64,000 nucleotides of DNA from Vallitalea pronyensis (lineage in GTDB: Bacteria > Bacillota > Clostridia > Lachnospirales > Vallitaleaceae): positions 3,243,001 to 3,307,000 of the forward strand of contig NZ_CP058649.1 of NCBI RefSeq assembly GCF_018141445.1, given 5' to 3'. A program made the position numbers and the translations under genes. Numbering within the stretch: position 1 is the stretch's first letter; each line of letters starts with the position of its first letter. The notes under the pieces were generated by a model that searched no databases, was not told the DNA's origin, and worked only from the letters and a program-made list of their open reading frames with translations. Positions 55,200-64,000 of the stretch are shown here, in pieces.

Positions 55200-56247
55200 A
55201 ACATATATGAGAAAAGATTTACAAAACTACAGTCCCTATCACGCGCCGGAAAAACCCTATGAGGTGAAGCTGGATGCTAATGAAAATCCTTATACACATG
55301 ATCCTGAAGTGATTCAGGCTATGAAAGATTGGATTGAGGATTGCGAACATATGCGTCGTTACCCAGATACAGATTGTCATAGATTAAAAGAGGCTATTGC
55401 TGAGTTTTGGAAAGTGGGTAAAGATGAAGTCATCTGTGGTGTAGGCTCTGATCAACTCATTGAGAGTATTGCCAAGGTTTTTATTGAACCTGGTGATAAG
55501 GTGCTTATGCCAGCACCATCTTTTAGTATGTATAAGTTAGCAACAACGTTAAACCGGGGTATAGCTGTTGAATTTTCATTAGATGACGATTATCAGTATC
55601 CCATTGATACAATTATTCAGACTTATCAGGAGATCCAGCCAAAATGTGTGTTTCTATGTACGCCTAATAATCCCACAGGTTCATCTCTAGCCATAAAGGA
55701 TATAGAAAAATTGCTTCAAGTGATGACATGTCCTGTTGTTATTGATGAAGCTTATGGGGAATTTGTGGATAGAACCATGATTGATCAGATAGACAAATAC
55801 CCAAATATCATCGTCCTAAGAACATTTTCAAAAGCCTATGGTTGTGCAGGTCTTCGTGTAGGCTATGGCATTGGGTCAAAAGAAATGATTGAAGCCTTAC
55901 ACCTTGTTTTACCGCCTTATCACTTAAATGCTTTCAGCCAATATATGGCGAAGACTATTCTTGAAAAATATGGGCATTATAAAGACAATGTAAAAGCCAT
56001 TGTTAAAGAACGAGAAGCATTAATTACAGCATTATCGACTATTGATTATGTGTGTAAAGTCTATCCCTCTGATGCCAATTACATTTTAATTAGCGTATCA
56101 AGGGACGATATTGTGAAGCAATTAGAGGAACGAAAGGTTTTAGTTAGAGGTTATGGTGCTACTGGTGCATTAGCGAATTGCTTACGTATTACAGTAGGTA
56201 CGGAGAAGGAAAATAAAAAACTAATTGAAGTCATGAAAACCATATAA
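55192..56247 (+). CDS. hisC: Histidinol-phosphate aminotransferase
   Basis: 351 residues from ATG 55192 (AGGTGAG nine bases upstream; TTG 55186 is possible). The substrate motif is KLDANENPY near residue 25. PLP residues are in TPNNPTGS and IDEAYGEF, and the lysine in RTFSKAYGCAGLRVGYG. It makes histidinol phosphate from imidazole-acetol phosphate. Confidence 0.95.
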   Translation: MIKTYMRKDLQNYSPYHAPEKPYEVKLDANENPYTHDPEVIQAMKDWIEDCEHMRRYPDTDCHRLKEAIAEFWKVGKDEVICGVGSDQLIESIAKVFIEPGDKVLMPAPSFSMYKLATTLNRGIAVEFSLDDDYQYPIDTIIQTYQEIQPKCVFLCTPNNPTGSSLAIKDIEKLLQVMTCPVVIDEAYGEFVDRTMIDQIDKYPNIIVLRTFSKAYGCAGLRVGYGIGSKEMIEALHLVLPPYHLNAFSQYMAKTILEKYGHYKDNVKAIVKEREALITALSTIDYVCKVYPSDANYILISVSRDDIVKQLEERKVLVRGYGATGALANCLRITVGTEKENKKLIEVMKTI

Positions 56248-56319
56248 ATAATGGATTTAACTATAATCTTGTTCATGGTTAAGTGGTTATAAACAGTAGA
56301 ATGAGAAGGGAGACGTATC

Positions 56320-56907
56320 ATGAGTCGTGAGAGTAAGATTAGGCGAAAAACCAATGAAACAGATATTACTTTTGGATTAAACATAGATGGCTGTGGGACA
56401 TATGTTGTGGATACAGGCATTGGCTTTTTTGATCACATGATGACCCATATTGCTAAACATGGGTTATTCAATCTAGATATCACATGTACAGGCGATCTTC
56501 AAGTAGATTGTCATCATACCATTGAAGACATTGGTATTGTCTTTGGACAATGTATTAAAGAAGCTGTAGGTGATAAGCATGGTATCAAGCGCTATGGTTC
56601 TGCCATCATCCCTATGGATGAAACCTTGGTATTATGTGCACTTGATTTATCAGGGCGCCCTTATCTGAATTATGATGTCACACTAACAACGCCCCGATTA
56701 GGTGAAATGGACACGGAAATGGTTGAAGAATTCTTTCGGGCAGTGGCGATGCACGCTGAGATGAACTTACATGTTAAGTTACTGGATGGTAAGAATAACC
56801 ATCATATTGTTGAAGGGATCTTCAAAGCTTTTGGCAATGCATTAGATCAAGCAACCATGGTCGATGAAAGGATTAAAGGTGCTTTATCGACAAAAGGTAT
56901 GCTCTAA
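56320..56907 (+). CDS. hisB: Imidazoleglycerol-phosphate dehydratase
   Basis: 195 residues, the monofunctional form. Metal sites: GFFDHMMTHIAKHG, DCHHTIEDIGIVFGQ and NNHHIVEGIFKAFG. The N terminus is MSRESKIRRKTNETDITFGL. AAGGGAG precedes ATG 56320. The 72-base gap from hisC is the largest so far in the operon and has no promoter-like match. Confidence 0.96.
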   Translation: MSRESKIRRKTNETDITFGLNIDGCGTYVVDTGIGFFDHMMTHIAKHGLFNLDITCTGDLQVDCHHTIEDIGIVFGQCIKEAVGDKHGIKRYGSAIIPMDETLVLCALDLSGRPYLNYDVTLTTPRLGEMDTEMVEEFFRAVAMHAEMNLHVKLLDGKNNHHIVEGIFKAFGNALDQATMVDERIKGALSTKGML

Positions 56908-56942
56908 ATAGTAAACGAAGATGATTGAAAGGATGAACCACG

Positions 56943-57539
56943 ATGATTGGTATAATAGATTATGGTATGGGTAATTTGGGTAGTATCTCCAATGCTCTGG
57001 ATTATATGCATGAAAAATGGGTGATATCATCTGAAACAGCAGTTCTTGATAAGGCGGATAAACTTATTTTACCAGGCTTAGGTGCTTTTGGAGATGCGAT
57101 TCAGTTATTAAAAGAGAAAGGCTTAGATGATTTTATTCGTACAGCTGTTTCACAAGGAAAACCCCTATTAGGTATCTGTCTTGGTATGCAGCTATTATTT
57201 GATACATCAACAGAACATGGTCAATACGAAGGGCTTGGTATCTTAGAAGGAGATATTATTAAACTGGATGTACCTCTAAAAATACCCCATATGGGATGGA
57301 ACAAACTGGCTATTAAGAAAAGAGAACCTCTATTTAGAGGCTTACCAGATAATAGTGATGTTTATTTTGTACATTCTTATCATCTGGATACAGAAGCCGA
57401 TATCGTTAGCGCCACAACTACTTATGGAAAAGAGATTCAAATAGCTGCACAAAAAGACCATGTATATGCCTTACAATTTCATCCAGAAAAAAGTGGTGAA
57501 ATTGGTTTACAGATAATGAAAAATTTTATTGACTTGTAA
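56943..57539 (+). CDS. hisH: Imidazole glycerol phosphate synthase glutaminase subunit
   Basis: 198 residues. The class I amidotransferase triad is visible: Cys in LGICLGMQLLFD and His/Glu in LQFHPEKSGEIG. It supplies ammonia to HisF. The partner gene hisF is frameshifted in this sequence. Confidence 0.96.
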   Translation: MIGIIDYGMGNLGSISNALDYMHEKWVISSETAVLDKADKLILPGLGAFGDAIQLLKEKGLDDFIRTAVSQGKPLLGICLGMQLLFDTSTEHGQYEGLGILEGDIIKLDVPLKIPHMGWNKLAIKKREPLFRGLPDNSDVYFVHSYHLDTEADIVSATTTYGKEIQIAAQKDHVYALQFHPEKSGEIGLQIMKNFIDL

Positions 57540-57614
57540 ACCAAACATATTAAAATAACATAGAGTAAGTTGATAAATGAATAAGAATGATTACAGGTAA
57601 GCGGAGGTAAACAA

Positions 57615-58334
57615 ATGCGATTATACCCAGCAATTGATATAAAAAGTGGTAAATGTGTACGCTTGAAACAAGGAAAATTTAATGAACAAACCATTTATGC
57701 AAATAACCCCTATGACATAGCTGAAAAATGGGCTGATAAGGGAGCATCTTATATTCATGTTGTGGATTTGGATGGTGCATTAGATGGCGTATGGACCAAT
57801 AAAGATGCCATTGAGAAGATTGTAAAAGCTGTTAATATTCCTGTTCAAACAGGTGGTGGTATTCGTACCATAAGGGATATTGAAGAACGACTTAGCATAG
57901 GTATTGATCGCGTTATTATTGGTACCTTGGCAGTTAAGAATCCAAGTTTTGTGAAAGACGCCATCGAAAAATTTGGTAGTGACAAAATTGTCGTTGGCAT
58001 CGATGCAAAAGACGGCATGGTAGCCATTAACGGATGGGAAGAAGTCAGTCTTATGTCAGCATTAGACTTATGTCAAAAAATGAAAGGATATGGCGTGAAA
58101 ACCATTGTCTATACGGATATTTCCAAAGACGGTATGTTAATCGGTCCTAACGTGGCATATACGAAGTATCTCATTGAAGAAACGAACCTAGATATTATAG
58201 CTTCTGGAGGTGTTTCGTCCATTGATGACTTAAAAGATGTGGAAAAAATCAATGCAGAAGGGGCCATTATAGGAAAAGCCTTGTATACAGGGGCTATTGA
58301 CTTAGAAGAAGCTGTATCATTATTTGAAAAATAG
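57615..58334 (+). CDS. hisA: ProFAR isomerase
   Basis: 239 residues of a beta-alpha barrel with [20 protein letters not shown] at the N terminus, VDLDGALDG and [14 protein letters not shown], and phosphate loop [11 protein letters not shown]. It opens the ribose of ProFAR. GGAGGT lies eight bases upstream of ATG 57615. Confidence 0.96.
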   Translation: MRLYPAIDIKSGKCVRLKQGKFNEQTIYANNPYDIAEKWADKGASYIHVVDLDGALDGVWTNKDAIEKIVKAVNIPVQTGGGIRTIRDIEERLSIGIDRVIIGTLAVKNPSFVKDAIEKFGSDKIVVGIDAKDGMVAINGWEEVSLMSALDLCQKMKGYGVKTIVYTDISKDGMLIGPNVAYTKYLIEETNLDIIASGGVSSIDDLKDVEKINAEGAIIGKALYTGAIDLEEAVSLFEK

Positions 58335-58358
58335 ATAAGTCCTAGAAAGGGTGATAAG

Positions 58359-59118
58359 ATGTTATCAAAACGAATTATACCTTGCTTAGACGTGGATAGA
58401 GGTCGCGTAGTAAAAGGTGTAAAGTTCTTAGACTTGGTAGATGCAGGTGATCCCGTAGAAGTAGCAAAAGCATATAATAAAAGTTTGGCAGATGAAATTG
58501 TCTTCCTTGATATTACAGCTACCCACGAAGGCCGAGACCATTGTGCAAGTGGTTAGGGATACGGCTAAGCAGATATTCATTCCTCTGACAGTTGGTGGTG
58601 GCATTAAGACGGTTGATGATTTCAAAACCATATTGCGAGCAGGAGCAGATAAAGTAGCTGTTAACTCCGCAGCCATTAGGCGTCCAGAACTTATTAATGA
58701 AGCCGCAAAACGATTTGGCAGCCAGTGTGTTGTGGTAGCCATGGATGCCAAATATAATGATGGAAGACATAGTTGGGATATCTATATAAATGGTGGTCGT
58801 ATTAACACCCATATGGATGCTATTGAGTGGGCAATAGAAGTCTGTGAACGTGGTGCAGGTGAAATTCTTTTAACCAGCATGGATAAGGATGGTACCAAAT
58901 CAGGATATGATATAGCCTTAACGAAGCGCATTAGTGAAAAGGTTCATATTCCAGTTATTGCATCAGGTGGTGCTGGTCATATGGAGGACTTTAAAGAGGT
59001 TTTAACCGATGGAAAAGCAGATGCAGCCCTTGCAGCTTCTTTATTCCATTTTAAAGAGCTTGATATGAAAGAGCTGAAAGAATATTTAAAAGAAAATAAT
59101 ATACCTGTAAGGTTATAG
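58359..59118 (+). pseudogene. hisF: Imidazole glycerol phosphate synthase cyclase subunit, frameshifted
   Basis: The first frame (58359-58556) encodes a normal HisF start, [20 protein letters not shown] and [12 protein letters not shown], then reads into CASG and a stop. The rest continues in another frame to 59118 ([51 protein letters not shown]). The break lies at GAGA 58534-58537. Adding one GA there restores [16 protein letters not shown] and gives 253 residues, the usual HisF length. A real mutation or a sequencing error are both possible; all other his genes are intact. Confidence 0.93.
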
Positions 59119-59136
59119 AGAGAAAGGAAGTTTGTC

Positions 59137-59787
59137 ATGGATTTTAACAACCTGAAATTGAACAAAAACGGGCTCATACCTGTGGTTACTCAGGATATAG
59201 ATAGCAATGAAGTGCTGATGGTAGCCTATATGAATAAAGAAGCTTTTGATAAGACTTTAGAAACGAAGAAAGTACACTACTACAGTCGAAGCCGTCAATG
59301 TTTGTGGCTAAAAGGTGAGACCTCAGGCCATTATCAGACATTAAAGCATATGGCATTAGATTGTGATGAAGATACACTCCTTGTGAAAGTTCAGCAAGAA
59401 GGTGTAGCTTGTCATACAGGCGCTTATTCTTGCTTCTATAAAGAAATTGATTTAGAAACAAAGAATATGGTAGAAATGGGAGACAGAACTAAACCCAAGT
59501 CTGAAAGTGTATTATCCATATTTGAAGAAGTCTACAACATTATCTTAGATAGGAAAAAAAATCCCAAAGAAGGCTCTTATACCAACTATCTTTTTGATAA
59601 AGGGATTGATAAAATATTGAAAAAGGTTGGCGAAGAAACAGCTGAAGTAATCATTGGTTCTAAGAATGAAGGTAATGAAGAGGTAATCTATGAAGTATCA
59701 GACCTTATCTATCACTTATCGGTATTAATGGTCGAAAAAGATGTCACATGGGATGATATCTGTAATGAACTGGGTAAAAGACGCTAA
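59137..59787 (+). CDS. hisIE: Bifunctional phosphoribosyl-AMP cyclohydrolase / phosphoribosyl-ATP pyrophosphatase
   Basis: 216 residues. The HisI half (about 1-110) has [37 protein letters not shown] and metal cysteines in DCDEDTLL and [12 protein letters not shown]. The HisE half (about 125-216) has [20 protein letters not shown] and GEETAEVII. It carries out steps two and three of the pathway. It is the last gene of the operon and is followed by a strong hairpin. Confidence 0.96.
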   Translation: MDFNNLKLNKNGLIPVVTQDIDSNEVLMVAYMNKEAFDKTLETKKVHYYSRSRQCLWLKGETSGHYQTLKHMALDCDEDTLLVKVQQEGVACHTGAYSCFYKEIDLETKNMVEMGDRTKPKSESVLSIFEEVYNIILDRKKNPKEGSYTNYLFDKGIDKILKKVGEETAEVIIGSKNEGNEEVIYEVSDLIYHLSVLMVEKDVTWDDICNELGKRR

Positions 59788-59790
59788 TAA

Positions 59791-59835
59791 TGAAGCAGGT
59801 TGTATAAGTAATATAAGCTTATATAACCTGCTTCA
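59791..59835. terminator. Bidirectional terminator between hisIE and araC
   Basis: An 18-bp stem (59791-59808 with 59818-59835, arm TGAAGCAGGTTGTATAAG, one wobble) lies between the convergent genes. Confidence 0.85.
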
Positions 59836-59854
59836 TTCATGATGTGAAGACGCG

Positions 59855-60697
59855 TTAACAAAAATGTACGGGTGTTTTGGCATAGTCCCTAGGGGTTATA
59901 CCTTTGATTTTTTTAAAGACTTTACTAAAATAAAAGGGGTCGTTGAAGCCCACTAATTGAGAGGTTTCTGTAATGTTATAACCAATACCTAGGTATTCTT
60001 CTGCTTTTTCTATTCTGACTTTATTTACATATTCAATGGGGGTATAGCCCGTATGCTTTTTAAAGAAACTTCCAAAGTATTTTGGATTAAAATCCATTAA
60101 GGATGCCAGATGGTTAAGTGTCAACGAGGTATTGTAGTTTTTTCGTATATGGATTAGTACATCTTCAATCTTTCTAATATTTTCTTTATCTTTGCCTTTT
60201 TCTTGTATGAGTAGCTGGTTATGTAATTCGTATAAAATGTTAAGGAAAATACTTTTACATTTAAGAATATAATGGTTTTTACCTTCTTCCCATACTGTTG
60301 TAAGGTCTTTAAAATACTTCCGTAGGATGCCTGAATGGGATAGGTGTGATATGTTGTTAAAAGGCAGTCGATGGATGTTTTTAGTCACCCATGTGGCATC
60401 AGAAAATGTAGTTTGTGCAATTTGGAAGTTAACACCAAAGCAGTGCATCAAATTTGATTGGCTTGTTGTATAACCATATGTTTCACCAGGAGCATGGTAG
60501 ATAAGCATACCAGGCAAGAGTTTAATGGTTTGATGATTTGACCATGCAATACCTTCTCCAGAGATAATTAATAAAAAATTATGGAAATCCCGAGCCACAT
60601 TTTGAACATACCAATTGTGATCACAGTACCTATCGGCTACATGTAGGAAGTGAGGTACCAAATGGTTGATGTCATGAAATTCATGGTTATAATACAT
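59855..60697 (-). CDS. AraC-family transcriptional regulator
   Basis: 280 residues. The N-terminal cupin-like region spans about 1-140. The C-terminal double helix-turn-helix spans about 180-278, with SLTLNHLASLMDFNPKYFGS and 'NITETSQLVGFNDPFYFSKV' then FKKIKGITPRDYAK. It is divergent from the URO-D-like gene at 60878, mirroring the pair at 35-37 kb. The intergenic region has repeated motifs likely bound by it. AGGTAG is found just upstream of the start on the minus strand. Confidence 0.92.
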   Translation of the reverse strand: MYYNHEFHDINHLVPHFLHVADRYCDHNWYVQNVARDFHNFLLIISGEGIAWSNHQTIKLLPGMLIYHAPGETYGYTTSQSNLMHCFGVNFQIAQTTFSDATWVTKNIHRLPFNNISHLSHSGILRKYFKDLTTVWEEGKNHYILKCKSIFLNILYELHNQLLIQEKGKDKENIRKIEDVLIHIRKNYNTSLTLNHLASLMDFNPKYFGSFFKKHTGYTPIEYVNKVRIEKAEEYLGIGYNITETSQLVGFNDPFYFSKVFKKIKGITPRDYAKTPVHFC

Positions 60698-60815
60698 ATG
60701 TCATGTCTACCTCCTATATGGATATTATACATATATTATAAGTTAAAATCGTTTATTATTCAAATATCTTATAATCGATTTATGGATATAATACAGTTTT
60801 TGTGGTAATAATACA
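60683..60815. promoter_or_regulatory. Four copies of a 14-bp motif, candidate AraC operators
   Basis: Copies in one orientation: ATGGTTATAATACA (60683-60696, overlapping the araC start codon), ATGGATATTATACA (60718-60731), ATGGATATAATACA (60782-60795) and GTGGTAATAATACA (60802-60815). Consensus RTGGWWATWATACA. The last two are 20 bases apart, about two helical turns, as is common for AraC-type direct-repeat operators. Confidence 0.6.
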
Positions 60816-60877
60816 TGGACGTTTTCCATAGGTTAAGCTACCATAGAACTACATCCTATACGAAATGAGGTTATATC

Positions 60878-61894
60878 ATGACGAGTAAACAGATTATTAA
60901 AGATGTCATAGCATTTAATTCCCCAGCACGCATTGGTTTGGACTTTAATGAACCTCACCAAGATGATATCGCGTGGATATTGGGGGCTAAACTAAAACAT
61001 CCTCAATATGAGCATCTAAAAGAGTGGGGACACTATGAAAATGAATTGAAAGAAGTGCCTGATTTTAAAGGTGAAGTAAGGCGAGATTCCTATGGCAATA
61101 TTTATGGTCGATTAGAGGAAAAAACAAAGGGTGAATGTATTAAAGGAGCCTTACAGGAAGGTTGGCATCTTCTAGAGACATATAGCTTTCCAGAATATGA
61201 TGAAAGCTACGAAAGTGAAGTAAAAGACATACTAGAAGAAAATAAAGACAAATATTGTTTAGGTGCACTGTCCGTGGCTGTGTTTTCAACCATTAGAGAT
61301 CTAAGAAGGATTGATAATGTGCTCATGGACGTAATTCTGGAAAAAAATCATGTCATAAAACTGTTGAGTGAGTTAGAAAAATTGGCCATAAAACTGGTGA
61401 GGAAATCCGCTCAATTAGGGTTTGACGGGGTTATTGTATATGATGATTGGGGAACACAAAATGCGTTGTTAATGAGTCCTGAATTATGGCGAGAGATTTT
61501 TAAACCTATTTATGCCCATATTGCAAAAGAAGCACATAATCAAGGACTTGATTTTTTTGTTCATTCATGTGGTTATGTGTATGATATTATTGAAGATTTT
61601 ATTGAAATAGGTGTAGATGTATTGCAATTTGATCAACCTGAATTGCTAGGTACCAAAAACTTAGCCCATGATTTTGGGGGAAGAGTGACCTTTTGGTGTC
61701 CAGTAGACATTCAGAAGGTAATGGCTACTGGAGAGAAGAGCTACATAGAAAATTGTGCAAAAGATATGTTTACCCATTTTGGGCGATTTGGCGGGGGCTT
61801 CATCGCAAAAGATTACCCTACTTGGGAAGATATTAATATAAAAGATGAATGGGCACAGTGGGCAAGAGACATATTTATTAGAGAAGGTAATTAA
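60878..61894 (+). CDS. Uroporphyrinogen decarboxylase (URO-D) superfamily protein
   Basis: 338 residues. The N terminus is MTSKQIIKDVIAFNSPARIG. The C-terminal barrel has the zinc-type H-x-C motif in FFVHSCGYVYDIIEDFIEIG and 'GVDVLQFDQPELLGTKNLAH'. As with the protein at 36120, this motif points to the corrinoid methyltransferase side of the superfamily, not haem synthesis. The two proteins differ greatly outside this motif. No partner protein is adjacent. It is probably controlled by the divergent AraC. Confidence 0.85.
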   Translation: MTSKQIIKDVIAFNSPARIGLDFNEPHQDDIAWILGAKLKHPQYEHLKEWGHYENELKEVPDFKGEVRRDSYGNIYGRLEEKTKGECIKGALQEGWHLLETYSFPEYDESYESEVKDILEENKDKYCLGALSVAVFSTIRDLRRIDNVLMDVILEKNHVIKLLSELEKLAIKLVRKSAQLGFDGVIVYDDWGTQNALLMSPELWREIFKPIYAHIAKEAHNQGLDFFVHSCGYVYDIIEDFIEIGVDVLQFDQPELLGTKNLAHDFGGRVTFWCPVDIQKVMATGEKSYIENCAKDMFTHFGRFGGGFIAKDYPTWEDINIKDEWAQWARDIFIREGN

Positions 61895-61983
61895 AAGCTT
61901 ATACAGCAATAGATATTTTGTTGGGTCAAACTAAGCAATTCCTACAAAAAGACGTTAGGTAACCTTTGTGTATTCACTTAAAT

Positions 61984-62019
61984 GGGGTAGTATCAGCGAA
62001 GCTTCGCTGGTACTACCCC
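61984..62019. terminator. Bidirectional terminator, near-perfect palindrome
   Basis: GGGGTAGTATCAGCGAA (61984-62000) pairs with TTCGCTGGTACTACCCC (62003-62019) with one mismatch or wobble. It lies between the convergent URO-D-like and hydrolase genes. Confidence 0.85.
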
Positions 62020-62062
62020 TATAAATATTTCTTTAGTTCGCTTTATCTTAATTATGGGTGGC

Positions 62063-62983
62063 TTAATGGCTATCTTCTTTAATGAATTTTACTAAATCAT
62101 TCAAATACACTTGACTCACTTTGTCTGTTTTAACATCACGAATGGCATGACCACCTTGAGGATAAGTTTTGATTTTAAAATCAGTGAGATTATTTTCTTT
62201 TAAGAGGTCAATACATGCTTCAACTGGAACATTTTTATCATTGCCTCCAAATGCAAAAAATACAGGAATATCAACTTGTTTCCAGTATGGGATGGGATCA
62301 AATCCTGCAATTGAATTAAAATAATCCCCTTTCTTAATGTTTTGCGTCGTAATTGGAGCAATTAATTTTGCAACAAACGTATACGTATAGGATGCAATGT
62401 TATGAATCTCTTCATGTAATAATTGTTCATCGGTAGTAACAGTTGACCCAGACATGGATACAATAAAGGAGATATCGTTTGTATTAGCCGAAGCTACGGG
62501 AGCAATCCAACCACCTTGACTCATTCCGATAATGCCAATGGTTGAATAACTAAAATCTTTTTGACTTTTAACATACTCTATTGCACTAGTGGTATCGGTT
62601 GCTAGTTCTTCAAAATTTGCTCCTACCCAGTCGCCTTCTGATTTTTCACTTCCTCTCTTATCTGGAAGTATGACTGCAATCCCATTATCCTGTAAATGTT
62701 TTGCAACGGATAAGTACCATACACTATTTCTTTCGCTTGGACCAGAACCATGTATAATAACAGCCGTTGGAAATGGTCCTTCACCTTCTGGCAACATTAA
62801 CATCCCTGCAAGTTTCAAATTTTCGCTATCGTTATCAAAATATATTTCGGTATATTCTAATTCAGATAAGTCGGGTCCATTTAGGCCTTTGTAACTCCTA
62901 TCCGTAAAAATAAATGGAAGTAATAGCAATGCAATTATAATGATTGGAATAATCAATAATAATTTTTTTCTCAGCTTAACCAA
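62063..62983 (-). CDS. Membrane-anchored or exported alpha/beta hydrolase
   Basis: 306 residues. An N-terminal hydrophobic segment (about 6-26, LLLIIPIIIIALLLLPFIF) precedes an alpha/beta-hydrolase fold. Oxyanion region IIHGSGPSERNS, nucleophile in GMSQGGW (about residue 155), Asp in FGGNDKNVPVEA and His in YPQGGHAIRD. It resembles BAAT/acyl-thioester hydrolase or dienelactone hydrolase-like enzymes such as YqkD. The substrate is unknown. GGAGTTGG lies before the start. Confidence 0.88.
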   Translation of the reverse strand: MVKLRKKLLLIIPIIIIALLLLPFIFTDRSYKGLNGPDLSELEYTEIYFDNDSENLKLAGMLMLPEGEGPFPTAVIIHGSGPSERNSVWYLSVAKHLQDNGIAVILPDKRGSEKSEGDWVGANFEELATDTTSAIEYVKSQKDFSYSTIGIIGMSQGGWIAPVASANTNDISFIVSMSGSTVTTDEQLLHEEIHNIASYTYTFVAKLIAPITTQNIKKGDYFNSIAGFDPIPYWKQVDIPVFFAFGGNDKNVPVEACIDLLKENNLTDFKIKTYPQGGHAIRDVKTDKVSQVYLNDLVKFIKEDSH

Positions 62984-63422
62984 CTCCTATAATATAATAT
63001 TTTATACTTTAACAGTATATATGCATTATATAATTGTGAAATTAGATACAGCTTAGTAAAGGATTAAAATAAGATAAAATAACCGTTACTATTGATTCTG
63101 TGAGAATATTTGTGAAGGTGCCACGCCAGTTAGTAAAAGTCAATAATTCTTAGTGTGATTTTAAATCTTTGTTTATTTGAAGTATTAAAGTGCACATAGA
63201 TATGATAGGTCATGGGTGGGGCTGTGATTCTTTCTGACTAGTATAAAATAGGCAAAACAGACTATAAAAGTATAAAATATACCTTATTTATTACAATTAA
63301 GTAATTGATTAAGTATAATATGACAATCATATTGTCTGTTTAGATAACTAAAATATCTAATAATGTTGAAAGATTACACAAAATAGTATAAAATAGTATA
63401 TATTCTTAACAGGGGGGATAGC
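62984..63422. other. Intergenic region upstream of the PLP decarboxylase gene
   Basis: About 440 AT-rich bases between divergent genes. It contains a perfect palindrome GACAAT-CAT-ATTGTC (63322-63336), followed directly by TAGATA/TATCTA (63341-63359). A weak promoter TTGAAA (63366-63371) with TATAAA at 63387 lies in a repeated AAATAGTATA stretch (63380-63399). No gene is seen. Confidence 0.45.
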
Positions 63423-64000
63423 ATGAATATTTATGAATTAAGAAATAAATTTCCTAGTCAAGACGGTAATGTCACTCAACAAGATAATATTTTACATCAT
63501 ATTCATAAATTAATCACAGGAATTGACGAGAAAAAGAATAAAAATAAACCAATACTTGGTGAATTGAAAAGAAAAAACAACGACCTCTATGATCAATTTA
63601 TCCATTCATCCCATTTGCCCTTAAAAGGGTGTGATAATGACCAGATTATCCACCAACTTTTAGCATTGTCAGAAGGACATCCTTTTGTGAATCAATTTAA
63701 CCTGAATAATGTGAGTAGCTTAGCTAGTATCCCGTCTTTTTTAGGTAATATAGCCGCTATCTTATTAGATGGTAATAATGTATGGGATGTGGTGGGTCCT
63801 GCGTGTGCCGAAGCAGAAGTTCGTATTATTGCCATGTTATCCGAGTTAATTGGCTATTCCAAAACAAAAACTTGGGGATATACCACTTGGGGTGGACAGG
63901 GTGCAGTCTTTAGTAGTTTGCGATTAGCAATCAGCAAATATGATAGTAAGGCAACTCAGTATGGCGTGCCTAAGAATCTCTACTGTTTTGCTTCAGAGAA
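63423..64000 (+). CDS. Group II PLP-dependent decarboxylase, N-terminal part (3' end outside window)
   Basis: The frame opens at ATG 63423 after AGGGGGG and runs off the right edge (192 residues visible). It begins MNIYELRNKFPSQDG. Pyridoxal-dependent decarboxylase features include 'PAEAEVR'-like CAEAEVRIIAMLSELIGY and GYTTWGGQGAVFSSLRLAI, the substrate-cofactor entry segment of glutamate/tyrosine decarboxylase relatives. The PLP lysine would lie beyond the window. Substrate cannot be deduced. Confidence 0.82.
   Translation, partial: MNIYELRNKFPSQDGNVTQQDNILHHIHKLITGIDEKKNKNKPILGELKRKNNDLYDQFIHSSHLPLKGCDNDQIIHQLLALSEGHPFVNQFNLNNVSSLASIPSFLGNIAAILLDGNNVWDVVGPACAEAEVRIIAMLSELIGYSKTKTWGYTTWGGQGAVFSSLRLAISKYDSKATQYGVPKNLYCFASE

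Overview
The window is a low-GC, gene-dense chromosomal segment of a Gram-positive anaerobe. The order rpsB-tsf-pyrH-frr-uppS-cdsA-dxr-rseP-ispG-polC, PolC-type replicase, T-box and TPP riboswitches, AGGAGG-type ribosome binding sites and frequent TTG/GTG starts point to class Clostridia, probably a Lachnospirales or Vallitalea-like lineage (inference; no rRNA or tRNA gene is visible). No CRISPR array, insertion sequence, prophage or tRNA was recognised.

Layout. 1-1 kb: end of a flagellar-type neighbourhood (DUF6115-like tail, small MltG-like protein). 1.1-14.8 kb: translation, UMP kinase, ribosome recycling, undecaprenyl/phospholipid and MEP isoprenoid genes, ending in polC. 15-24.5 kb: sodium symporter with an unlisted 35-residue MetS-like partner, RNase HI, polyprenyl synthase, M23 peptidase, small alarmone synthetase, phosphoesterase, RsmF-like methyltransferase, HAD hydrolase, lipoprotein. 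24.5-31.8 kb: a two-component system followed by a D,D-carboxypeptidase, YgiQ radical SAM protein, short-chain dehydrogenase, nuclease and hemolysin III. 32-38 kb: dehydrogenase, T-box-controlled methionyl-tRNA synthetase, a divergent AraC / URO-D-like pair, a LUD-domain protein and DUF2785. 39.2-43.6 kb: TPP-riboswitch operon thiW-thiD-thiM-thiE/thiC, in which thiE and thiC form one open frame. 43.7-51.6 kb: lipoproteins, GNAT, RluD-type synthase, QueG, RecU, and an ABC exporter with a LytTR regulator and LiaF-like protein. 51.8-59.8 kb: a full histidine operon hisZGDCBHAF(IE), with hisF broken by an apparent 2-base deletion. 59.8-64 kb: a second divergent AraC / URO-D-like pair, an exported alpha/beta hydrolase and the start of a PLP decarboxylase.

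The most unusual signals are non-coding. Four intergenic spacers hold long imperfect palindromes. Three are 197-200 nt long, and two of these (8790-8986 and 18722-18919, in opposite orientation) share a central core and an arm segment while their remaining arms differ in sequence yet stay self-complementary. This looks like a diverged family of long-hairpin elements. Also notable are four copies of a 14-bp motif between the second araC and its URO-D-like neighbour, the thiE/thiC fusion that keeps an internal ribosome binding site, and the hisF frameshift.
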